NCBI GenBank assembly: GCA_964397565.1
Contig: CAYNJC010000004.1
Coordinates: forward strand, 1 to 64,000
Source of the DNA: JAPLST01 sp964397565
GTDB taxonomy: Bacteria > Auribacterota > UBA3054 > JAPLST01
Direction of reading: 5' to 3'
Length of the DNA stretch: 64,000 nucleotides
Below are positions 55,747 to 62,329 of the stretch, in pieces (within the stretch, counting starts at the first letter, position 1; the number at the start of each line of letters is the position of its first letter). The notes beneath the pieces were generated by a model that was given only the letters and a program-made list of their open reading frames with translations, searched no databases and was not told the DNA's origin. Made by a program: the position numbers and the translations under genes.

Positions 55747-56457
55747 TCAGATCAATTCGGCATTCTTGCAGATCATTATGATCGTGATCCCCGTGTCGGG
55801 AGTGTGAGTCTTTCGATAATGATCAAGCATTGTGGTCAACGTTAGTCTCTGCGGCTGAGTCAACTTCTTTTCCAACCAATTAGGCTCCGCATCGAATATA
55901 TAGGCTATTTGGACTATATGTGCCTCAAACTCCGACCGCTGGCAGACGTATTCCTCATAGTTGGTTCCTGCAAACTCAACATAGTTAGTTTCTTCTTGGT
56001 ACGTTATGTGCTGCAAGAAATGTACACATTCATGAACGATTGGGTCATCCCGACCTTGAGACTTATATCTTGAAGCAACTCTTATTCTGTAGCCATCATA
56101 GGATATCGAACTCAAGCCAGGTATCTTGTAGCAAAGATTGGCGCCGCACTGACAGAAACCGTTTGTATCGATCCACTGGATCTGAAAGCGCCGTGGGCCG
56201 TCGTACTTCTTTCCATTCGCATAGAAATCGTCTAGATTGTGTTGCATGGAGAACGTATCTCTCACCCTAAAATCCAAATTGGTCATAATAACGAGAGTCC
56301 TTTGGAGATACGACCTGTCAGACTCTGAGAATGCAAGTGATGCGTGAGCCGACAGAGAGTGAACTTGCCCGGCCTGCTTATGCTCTTGCGCTGGCACTTG
56401 GCAACCGAGACTCAGTGCCGTGAATACCGCGAAATATCCTGCCAATGTTGAGTTCAT
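55747..56457 (-). CDS. cassette E: exported protein with HExxH zinc motif
   Basis: A 236-residue protein with a signal peptide (residues 1-23, ending PAQ, possibly lipidated at Cys19) and a putative metallopeptidase core HECVH (142-146) followed by FLQHITYQEETNY and FEAHIVQIAY. Cysteines cluster at 102-109. No family assigned. Its ATG lies 11 bases after the cassette junction (GTT at 56469-56467), so there is almost no leader and no ribosome-binding site. Translation may depend on read-through from cassette D. A core-like GGATAAC directly follows the stop (55745-55739). Confidence 0.6.
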   Translation of the reverse strand: MNSTLAGYFAVFTALSLGCQVPAQEHKQAGQVHSLSAHASLAFSESDRSYLQRTLVIMTNLDFRVRDTFSMQHNLDDFYANGKKYDGPRRFQIQWIDTNGFCQCGANLCYKIPGLSSISYDGYRIRVASRYKSQGRDDPIVHECVHFLQHITYQEETNYVEFAGTNYEEYVCQRSEFEAHIVQIAYIFDAEPNWLEKKLTQPQRLTLTTMLDHYRKTHTPDTGITIIMICKNAELI

Positions 56458-56462
56458 ATTAG

Positions 56463-56530
56463 TTATAACGTCACAAATCACCGTTTCTAGTCCGTCGCGG
56501 ACGAAGGATATGGTGCATTTGTTGGTTGTG
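56463..56530 (-). other. attC site of cassette D (68 bp)
   Basis: Minus strand: opening core GCACAAC (56530-56524), arms ACAAATGCACC and GGTGATTTGTG paired with one unpaired base, inner stem GTCCG-CGA-CGGAC, closing core GTTATAA (56469-56463). The opening core is the perfect complement of GTTGTGC before cassette D. Confidence 0.85.
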
Positions 56531-57569
56531 CAGGAGTTTCTGGTGTCTGGGTTGGTAACGCTTTGAGCGAACTGTAAAGCTTTGCATTTTCAGACATCAT
56601 GTTAACCGCAATGCGGAAATCTGGAGAATCTCGGATACCATGAAGTTCATGAACGGGGATGACGTTGGACAAGTCAGGATTGGCGACAGTCTTCAGTGAA
56701 ACCGCAACATGGTTGGTGAGGCCGTCAGAACTCACGAGCGTCAAGGATGTCTCGTGAGGCGCGCGATTAGTAATTACTGCGTCATATGGAACATACGAGT
56801 CCTGTTCTTCCAGGAATCCTTGTATGACACCCAACAACATAAACTCGGTCGTGGAACTATCCTTCTTCGGGACATTGACAACGACCATTGCGCCAGAATT
56901 GCCAGGCGATGAATGCAGATCGATCACGTGAGGGAAGATGATAGATTGTCCTGTGGACGTCTCGTAGAATCCCAATCGTGAAAGATGCCCGATCCGAACC
57001 ATGGGAATGACTTCCGGAAATGCCAACTCTAGCGGAGAAATGTATTCGGGTTGGATGCATATTGCCCTCACGATGAGGCCGGGTTCGATCGCCATTTCCT
57101 TTGCAAGCGCTGGACTCACAATCTGACTCTCTAGAAAACGGAGCACATCGGCATCAGAGACAAGGGAAGCGGGAATCGGGATAACTGCAAAATCCAGACC
57201 AATGGGAGATATCCAGTAGTTTCTTGGCGAATCGTGTTTGAGCGGAATCTGAAGGTATTTTGGTGATGCCGTCTTCGGCATGTTGATCTTCAGAAATAGA
57301 CCTTGAAATGGCTTGCCGGTCTTCTTTTCTGATAGGTTGTGCTTGGCCGTCACGATACATACGATACTGGGGTTGTCATTTGTTGATGTTGGGACAAAGA
57401 ACAGACAAGCACTTCCGACTGCTTTGATATGGTAAGGTTCGTCGTAGCCAAACAACAGGATGGCCGCAGGGTTGAGAGATTGTGGGAAACGTTCAAACAT
57501 ACCCTGTCCGCATACATTGAAACCGAACATTACAGCGATGGCATACACAAAGAGACATCGTGGGTTCAT
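56487..57569 (-). CDS. cassette D: exported trypsin-like serine protease
   Basis: A 360-residue protein with a signal peptide (1-22). It has a chymotrypsin-fold triad: His77 in TAKHN, Asp126 in GLDFAVIP and Ser225 in PGNSG. A Pro/Thr-rich tail follows, whose last 14 residues are encoded by the attC site. The gene begins 27 bases after the cassette junction and directly follows the promoter-bearing repeat at 57596-57821, about 197 bases from its -10. GC is lower than in core genes. Substrate unknown; an exported protease as integron cargo is uncommon. Confidence 0.78.
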   Translation of the reverse strand: MNPRCLFVYAIAVMFGFNVCGQGMFERFPQSLNPAAILLFGYDEPYHIKAVGSACLFFVPTSTNDNPSIVCIVTAKHNLSEKKTGKPFQGLFLKINMPKTASPKYLQIPLKHDSPRNYWISPIGLDFAVIPIPASLVSDADVLRFLESQIVSPALAKEMAIEPGLIVRAICIQPEYISPLELAFPEVIPMVRIGHLSRLGFYETSTGQSIIFPHVIDLHSSPGNSGAMVVVNVPKKDSSTTEFMLLGVIQGFLEEQDSYVPYDAVITNRAPHETSLTLVSSDGLTNHVAVSLKTVANPDLSNVIPVHELHGIRDSPDFRIAVNMMSENAKLYSSLKALPTQTPETPAQPTNAPYPSSATD

Positions 57570-57595
57570 ACAAGTATCCTTTCCTTATTGCACAA

Positions 57596-57821
57596 CTATA
57601 TAATTCCATGACACATTGTTGTATAACTCAGTCTAATTCATGACAAACCACATTCTATGTCGTCTGTGCAAACCCTTCTGCAAATGCGTTTTCTCGTGCT
57701 TCAGCATGAGAAACCAACCGCGTTCTGTCTGACCTTAAAATTACAGCAGGCGAAGCAACTGGACTCCAGCGCATCCGTGCCGAGCGAGGAAAGTGTAGCA
57801 CAAAGCCGTGTGGATGTCAAC
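57596..57821 (-). promoter_or_regulatory. promoter-bearing repeat (Pc-attI-like module), copy 1
   Basis: A 226-bp sequence repeated at 59485-59709. On the minus strand it opens with TTGACA (57821-57816), 17 bases and TACACT (57798-57793), and ends exactly at the G of GTTGTGC (57596), the junction of cassette D. The first 45-50 bases next to the junction and the promoter end are best conserved; the middle has drifted. The layout, a promoter pointing into a recombination site, is that of Pc plus attI. This reading is inference. Confidence 0.7.
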
Positions 57822-57849
57822 AAGAATGCACGCCGAAGTTGCCGTGCGG

Positions 57850-57920
57850 CGCGAACGTCAGCCTTCACCTTCCGAGTGCCCGTTGCGGGCACGAGGTAGC
57901 GGTGGAGGGCTTTGTTCTGC
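57850..57920 (-). other. attC site of cassette C (71 bp)
   Basis: Minus strand: opening core GCAGAAC (57920-57914), arms AGCCCTCCACC and GGTGAAGGCT, inner stem CGTGCCCG-CAA-CGGGCACTCG, closing core GTTCGCG (57856-57850). The opening core complements GTTCTGC before cassette C perfectly. Confidence 0.88.
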
Positions 57921-58382
57921 CTCTCTTCTTCTCAGCATAAGACGTACTGGGGTGTACAGAAGTGCAACCAAGCCTGCGCCTATGGCTCCTGTGAAAACTG
58001 CAAGGGGTGGAATAAACAGAAACGCTATCGCTGTCGTGGACGACACGTGTTCGTCCGTGTAGTACGGACGTTGAGCCATCCACGATCCCCACAGAATCAT
58101 GGCCAGAATTCCGACAAGTCCACCTGCAAACACGGGGAGGGCGTAGTCCCTGAATCTTGTCTTGGAAATGACAACGAGGAGGATCCCGAGACCAACGTAT
58201 GGCACAAGCCTGAATGCCGTGAAGAAAACGTATCCGAGAACGCTGAAGTACTTGAATGCATCCTGAAATCCTCCAGCTACACTATGGCCGCCGACTCTCA
58301 CAGCGAGAGCCCATTGAACGAGGTTCTCGTTGATGATTAGGGCCAGCAGCAACAACACGGTCAGATATGGGCGTGTTTTCAC
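57858..58382 (-). CDS. cassette C: membrane protein
   Basis: A 174-residue protein with about four membrane segments (6-26, 52-75, 83-103 and 118-142) and a basic C-terminus. The last 20 residues are encoded by the attC. The start is a GTG at 58382, 27 bases after the junction. No family recognised. Third cassette behind the module at 59485-59709. Confidence 0.65.
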   Translation of the reverse strand: MKTRPYLTVLLLLALIINENLVQWALAVRVGGHSVAGGFQDAFKYFSVLGYVFFTAFRLVPYVGLGILLVVISKTRFRDYALPVFAGGLVGILAMILWGSWMAQRPYYTDEHVSSTTAIAFLFIPPLAVFTGAIGAGLVALLYTPVRLMLRRREAEQSPPPLPRARNGHSEGEG

Positions 58383-58402
58383 ATGAGTCTCATTTCACTG
58401 TG

Positions 58403-58476
58403 GCAGAACGTCAGTGCTCTGCATCCGAGTGCCCCGTTTGTGGGGCACGAGGTAATGTTGCAGCGCTTGGTTCGGT
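58403..58476 (-). other. attC site of cassette B (74 bp)
   Basis: Minus strand: opening core ACCGAAC (58476-58470), arms GCGCTGCA and TGCAGAGC, inner stem CTCGTGCCCC-ACAAAC-GGGGCACTCG, closing core GTTCTGC (58409-58403). The opening core complements GTTCGGT before cassette B perfectly. The inner stem is close in sequence to that of the cassette C attC. Confidence 0.9.
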
Positions 58477-58917
58477 CATGTCCTTCCGGAAATGGATGGT
58501 TGTCCCGACTTCTTCAAATCCCAATCGAGTGTGCGCCAAAGGACTCAGTGGGTACTCCGGAGTCGTATCTGATCCCATCTCCAGACAACCACGGTCCCGC
58601 GCCCACTTCACTCCTGCGCACACGAGTTTCCGCCCAACACCCTTGTTGCGCATATCGGGATCAACAAACCACCCTTCGATATATCCCACGTTTTTCGTGC
58701 GACACCCTTTTGCATGTTCCCGGACTGACATCTCAATCATCCCGCACAAACCCCCGCCAGGACGTTCGGCAACGAAAACAGACTCTCTCGCACCATTTGC
58801 GGTAATCCTATGAGTCTCCTCTTCAAGTTCCGATATGACGTGGTGCGGCCAGAGAGCATGGCGCAAGCGGAGCCATTCCCCACAATCGTCTGACCGCAGT
58901 TGTCTTACTATGCTCAT
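58411..58917 (-). CDS. cassette B: GNAT acetyltransferase, AAC(6')-I-like
   Basis: A 168-residue GNAT protein whose features match aminoglycoside 6'-N-acetyltransferases: LRLRHALWP near the N-terminus (16-24), NVGYIEGWFVDPDMR (76-90), acetyl-CoA loop RNKGVG (90-95), WARDRGCLEMGSD (105-117), and SPLAHTRLGFEEV then FRKDM (125-147). Such enzymes acetylate the 6'-amino group of aminoglycosides, but related proteins act on other amines, so resistance is not proven. The ATG at 58917 lies 16 bases after the junction; the longer frame begins inside the preceding attC. About 20 C-terminal residues come from its own attC. Confidence 0.8.
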   Translation of the reverse strand: MSIVRQLRSDDCGEWLRLRHALWPHHVISELEEETHRITANGARESVFVAERPGGGLCGMIEMSVREHAKGCRTKNVGYIEGWFVDPDMRNKGVGRKLVCAGVKWARDRGCLEMGSDTTPEYPLSPLAHTRLGFEEVGTTIHFRKDMTEPSAATLPRAPQTGHSDAEH

Positions 58918-58926
58918 GTCTCGTTG

Positions 58927-59019
58927 ACCGAACGACCCAAGCTCAGCGACCCGGCCCACGAGGACGTTCGATTGCAGCCTGGACGCGCTGGCCGGGTTCG
59001 CTGCAGCGCATGGTTAGGC
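58927..59019 (-). other. attC site of cassette A (93 bp)
   Basis: Minus strand: consensus opening core GCCTAAC (59019-59013), arm GCTGCAGCGAACCCGGCC pairing with GGCCGGGTCGCTGAGC with one extra base, a loop of about 33 bases, closing core GTTCGGT (58933-58927). The unpaired base in the stem is the feature integrases use to choose the strand. The opening core complements GTTAGGC at 59485-59479. Confidence 0.92.
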
Positions 59020-59026
59020 GACGACT

Positions 59027-59455
59027 TCATGTTCTACCCGTCCTTATTTGTCCGACAAAGCCCCCGAGCCACCCGAGCCCCACAACGATTAGAAAGACAA
59101 CCAGGCTATGCAAACCAAGCCGCCCACCAAAAGCCAGTGTCACGGCCAAACTCAACAGACCAGCTAGAATACCAATGAACAGACCGTAAATGATACTGGC
59201 CTTCTCGGCTCTCCGAGCAACGATGAGGGCCATAACCAACGTCAGCGACATCTCAAGCCACGGCATCAACTTGGGACTGACCCTCGCGGCAAAGTGATTA
59301 ATGGCATTTTGGTCGGGAGCGCCCCGAGCCTGAAAAGCCAAGACAAACGCATAGACGGTTATTACGACCATTAGGACAAGAAAACTCACCGCAATAACTG
59401 CAACCGCAGCGCCGAGGACGCGAAGCCATCGGATATTCGATAATGAATAGTTCAT
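59027..59455 (-). CDS. cassette A: membrane protein
   Basis: A 142-residue hydrophobic protein with about four membrane segments (14-40, 63-80, 86-108 and 113-135). The ATG at 59455 lies 30 bases after the junction and has GGGGAAAGAG upstream. Its stop is 7 bases before the attC. It is the first cassette after the promoter module at 59485-59709, so it should be the best transcribed. No family recognised. Confidence 0.68.
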   Translation of the reverse strand: MNYSLSNIRWLRVLGAAVAVIAVSFLVLMVVITVYAFVLAFQARGAPDQNAINHFAARVSPKLMPWLEMSLTLVMALIVARRAEKASIIYGLFIGILAGLLSLAVTLAFGGRLGLHSLVVFLIVVGLGWLGGFVGQIRTGRT

Positions 59456-59484
59456 TCGTGTTACTCTTTCCCCGATTTGCCTAA

Positions 59485-59709
59485 CTATATAATTCCATGG
59501 CACATTGTTGTATAACTCAGTCTAATTCATCACAAACATCATGTAAGGTCGTCTTTACGCATCCTTTGCAACTGAGTCTTTCTGTTTCTTCAGTATCAGA
59601 TACCAACCGCTTTCTGTCTGGCAAAAATATTAGCGCAGTCTAAGCAACTGGACTCCCACAAATCCATGCCGCATGCGGAAAGTGTAGCAGAAAGCCGTGT
59701 GGATGTCAA
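59485..59709 (-). promoter_or_regulatory. promoter-bearing repeat (Pc-attI-like module), copy 2; gap 59710-60034
   Basis: On the minus strand TTGACA (59709-59704), 17 bases, TACACT (59686-59681), then about 195 bases to the GTTAGGC junction (G at 59485) of cassette A. It matches 57596-57821 over its full length. Beyond it, 59710-60034 holds fragments of short dispersed repeats (CTCACAGAGGCACGGAG at 59764, GCTCCGTGAGAAA at 59838, a TTTGTGAGAGAA segment at 59940) and no gene. No integrase frame is visible where one would be expected. Confidence 0.7.
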
Positions 59710-60034
59710 ATTTCGCCGAGCGAGTAAATTCGCTTGCGGCAAACGAATTTGGAGAAGATGGTCTCTCACAGAGGCACGGAGCACACGGAGAAAAAGTTGA
59801 TGATGGAGAACTATGGCGTGTTCTCCGTGAGCCCTGTGGCTCCGTGAGAAATAATCTGATCATCTTGCCGCTCTTTCGGCCACCGCCTAAGGATGACGGC
59901 CTACTGATTGCCATGCAAGCCCCTTGGTGCCTCTGTGCCTTTGTGAGAGAATGCTGTGGCGGGGTGCTTCGCGCGGCGCGTGTAGCGTACGGGGCAAGTG
60001 GTCTTGACATTATTATAGCCGAGTACGCGTTGCT

Positions 60035-60643
60035 TCATCGTGATGCAGGCTGGTTGTTGCGATTGGTGAGCCGCAAATCCTGGCAACGGAAGAGCACCGG
60101 CCATTCGGAAACGCGAAATTCCTCGCGCAAGAGACGTTGCACTTGATGGAGGCACTGCAAATCAGTCTGAAGAGTTGCGCGAAGGGCGCGCCAAAATTCA
60201 TTAAAACGCGGAAGAAAGATTGATCTGGGCATGAGCAGGGCGCCGGCCAGATATTTGGCGTCGCGATCCAAATCATGATGGTCGCATTGCGTCAGACCCT
60301 TCCAGCGCTCGATGTGCTGTTCCACCGTTTCGACCGGCGGTAAAAGATCCTTGTGGAGAATGTAGTGCGCCAGTTCCTCGGCCAAGGTGAATTTGAGTTT
60401 TTCATCTTCGTTGTCATACATGTAGCCGTCAACGAAAATTATTGAGCGTTTTGTGTTGACATAGGCAATAACGCCGAAGTTTCTCTTTAAGTCAGGCACG
60501 GGAAAGACATCAAAACCGACCTTGTCGGTGACGATGCGCTCAATGTCAATATCGCTGGGCGAGGTCGCTTTGAGCCACGCGCAAAACCGCTCGGCTTTAT
60601 CTTCAAGGTCAGCCTTGGAGTAGTGCGGAATATTCTTCTTCAC
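60035..60643 (-). CDS. ImmA/IrrE-like metallopeptidase-fold protein
   Basis: A 202-residue protein of the ImmA/IrrE family. The segment RSIIFVDGYMYDNEDEKLKF is followed by FTLAEELAHYILH (85-97), where the usual zinc motif HExxH appears as EELAH. The second His (93) and the downstream His97 remain, but the first zinc His is Glu89. It overlaps the upstream XRE gene by GTGA, the usual arrangement of peptidase and repressor in phage- and element-borne switches or COG2856-type toxin-antitoxin pairs. Confidence 0.8.
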   Translation of the reverse strand: MKKNIPHYSKADLEDKAERFCAWLKATSPSDIDIERIVTDKVGFDVFPVPDLKRNFGVIAYVNTKRSIIFVDGYMYDNEDEKLKFTLAEELAHYILHKDLLPPVETVEQHIERWKGLTQCDHHDLDRDAKYLAGALLMPRSIFLPRFNEFWRALRATLQTDLQCLHQVQRLLREEFRVSEWPVLFRCQDLRLTNRNNQPASR

Positions 60644-61017
60644 TTAATGCCCCGGACGTAGTTGACCAGATCACAGATTTCCTTCTCGGATAGTTTGCGG
60701 TTGTCAATGGTACGCAGGAGCATCGGAATAGCATCGGATTCCTTGATAACCTGCGCGACATCGAGTGGCACTGCTTGAAGCGCTTTGCCATGCAGGTCGA
60801 AAAAGCGGGCCTTCTCTTTTTCGTCACCGGCTATGTCAAGCGCCAAGATGATACGTGTCAGCTTGGCTTCGTCCTGGGGAGGCTTGTGAAAGCCGGCTTC
60901 TATGTGATGGTAATTTGAAGGCAAAATGTCGACATTGCGAGCAAACTCCCTCAATCCTATGCGGCGTTCAAGGCGCAACGAGCGCAAATATTCACCGAAT
61001 TTCTGACAGTCATTCAT
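60640..61017 (-). CDS. XRE-family helix-turn-helix regulator
   Basis: A 125-residue protein with an N-terminal XRE domain (about 5-65): LRSLRLERRIGLREFARNV and ILPSNYHHIEAGFHKPP, typical of repressors paired with ImmA-type proteins. The ATG at 61017 starts at the domain. It is transcribed from a consensus promoter at 61079-61107 and coupled to the ImmA-like gene. Confidence 0.85.
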   Translation of the reverse strand: MNDCQKFGEYLRSLRLERRIGLREFARNVDILPSNYHHIEAGFHKPPQDEAKLTRIILALDIAGDEKEKARFFDLHGKALQAVPLDVAQVIKESDAIPMLLRTIDNRKLSEKEICDLVNYVRGIK

Positions 61018-61078
61018 ACCGATTCCTTGTGCTGGTGTGTAATGATATTGGCAAACCAAAGCTGGGTGTTGTATTCGC

Positions 61079-61107
61079 ATTATAACACATTGCAAGTGAT
61101 TTGTCAA
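61079..61107 (-). promoter_or_regulatory. consensus sigma70 promoter of the XRE-ImmA pair
   Basis: Minus strand TTGACA (61107-61102), 17-base spacer, TATAAT (61084-61079): a perfect consensus match. Probably autoregulated by the XRE protein; no clear operator palindrome was identified. Confidence 0.85.
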
Positions 61108-61292
61108 CGGGGCGCATCTTCCCCAGTTCTGGCGACTCGCGCATAGCGGTGTTCGCCACCGGTTCCGCCGCCGCGATGGTAGGAAAGATTGCGGCGGACT
61201 GGGTTCAGCGTGGGGTTACGCGTTGCGAATTGACAAATCGCGGGGTGCCACGGCCCGGGGCAGAAGCTGGCACAAGCAGCGCGGGTGGTGGC

Positions 61293-61480
61293 CAGACGAC
61301 AAAAAATGTCGATTGTGGCATCTCTCTTACTCCTTTACTCTTTGTTCACTTCTGTGGGCAGCGGCAGAGCAGCACTATAACAAAGAGTAAATGAGTCAAG
61401 GAGCAGACAGCAGTTTCTTTTGTTCGCAAACGACAAAAAATGTCGATTGAAGCATGGAAATTCTCGCGCGGCGCGAGAAT
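61293..61480. repeat. dispersed short repeats; gap 61108-61768
   Basis: 61293-61372 matches 52245-52335 in inverted orientation (ACAATGTCGATTGTGG-like, ACTCCTTTACTC, CAGCGGCAG). GACAAAAAATGTCGATTG occurs twice, at 61300 and 61435. TTCTCGCGCGGCGCGAGAA at 61461-61479 is a palindrome also present in related form at 52717-52733. The remaining 61481-61700 shows no supported gene; the 85-codon frame there has no ribosome-binding site or family match. Confidence 0.65.
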
Positions 61481-61768
61481 TTAGAAAGTGGCTCAAGGCC
61501 ACATCAAAGCAGTGATGTCCTCGTGGTTTACCAACGCACCGATCATCCCGCCGCTGGCGGAACTACCTGCGGCAGCTGACACACCGATTCCGTGTGCTAG
61601 TGAATCGTGGCTGCTGGATGTTGCGCGCAACACACAGACGCGGCGTCCCGCCACGTTTACTGTGCAACACACCGGGCACACAGTCCGGGCGGTTGTTTTG
61701 CTGCAAATATGCTATAGTATTTCACATGGTTATAACAATCGTTAGTGGCCTTTGCCACAGGATCATCA

Positions 61769-62329
61769 ATGAAACCTTTTACGTATTATCTGCTGGTCAC
61801 CTTGTTTCTGACCTTGGTGGCGTTGCCCGGCCGTGCGGCAGACCGTGCCGCGGCACCGGCCGTGCGCGGGCGCAATCTTCTGCGCAACAGCGATTTTAAA
61901 CAGAGATTGCTGGGCTGGTCGCTGTGGCAGCATGGCCGCATCCATCCGGAATGGGTGACCGTGATAACCGTGCCAGGCCGGCAGGGCAGCTATCGTGCAC
62001 TGCACATCGCCAATCCCAAGGCCGTCCTGGTGGGCGTGCAGCAAGCCGTGCATGTGGTGTCGAATAAAGTCTATCGGCTGGCAGGCTCGTCCCGCTCGAT
62101 GCTCACCAATGATTCGGATCGGATTTTCGGCGGGCGTATTGCCTTTTATCTGCCGCCACAAGCAGAGCGCCAGCTGGTCTGGACTTCCGAGTTCAATCAT
62201 TGGTGGAAACGCGACCTGGTGTTTACCAACACCGTTACCGGCGTCGCCTTGGTGCTGGTCCACATGGGCTATGGTGGCGTGGTCAGCACAGGTGATTTTA
62301 CGGAAGTATCCTTGGAGATTATCGAATGA
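61769..62329 (+). CDS. secreted protein with carbohydrate-binding-like domain
   Basis: A 186-residue exported protein: signal peptide (1-24, ending RAA) then a beta-rich domain starting RNLLRNSDFKQRLLGWSLW. This is the pattern of CBM4/9-like galactose-binding folds in Verrucomicrobia-type secreted proteins. The ATG at 61769 follows a -10 element (TATAGT, 61713-61718, extended TGC). Its stop overlaps the nucleoside transporter start (ATGA). Confidence 0.65.
   Translation: MKPFTYYLLVTLFLTLVALPGRAADRAAAPAVRGRNLLRNSDFKQRLLGWSLWQHGRIHPEWVTVITVPGRQGSYRALHIANPKAVLVGVQQAVHVVSNKVYRLAGSSRSMLTNDSDRIFGGRIAFYLPPQAERQLVWTSEFNHWWKRDLVFTNTVTGVALVLVHMGYGGVVSTGDFTEVSLEIIE

Larger units (their letters stand above)
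55739..59485 (-). mobile_element. integron cassette array without an integrase (CALIN-like)
   Basis: Four complete cassettes and a probable fifth, all read on the minus strand in the order A (59484-58933), B (58932-58409), C (58408-57856), then a repeat module, D (57595-56469) and E (from 56468). Each of A-D is one gene followed by an imperfect-palindrome attC. The core before each cassette (GTTAGGC, GTTCGGT, GTTCTGC, GTTGTGC) is the exact complement of the core opening that cassette's own attC (GCCTAAC, ACCGAAC, GCAGAAC, GCACAAC). This is expected if each cassette was inserted as a circle by cutting after the G of GTT. No integrase gene is in the window. Confidence 0.88.

Noticed and set aside
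59697..60146. Possible integrase remnant beside the promoter module
   Set aside because: The plus-strand frame is built from dispersed repeat fragments and shows no tyrosine-recombinase motifs.
61488..61745. 85-codon plus-strand frame
   Set aside because: No ribosome-binding site or family match, and it runs into the promoter region of the real gene at 61769.
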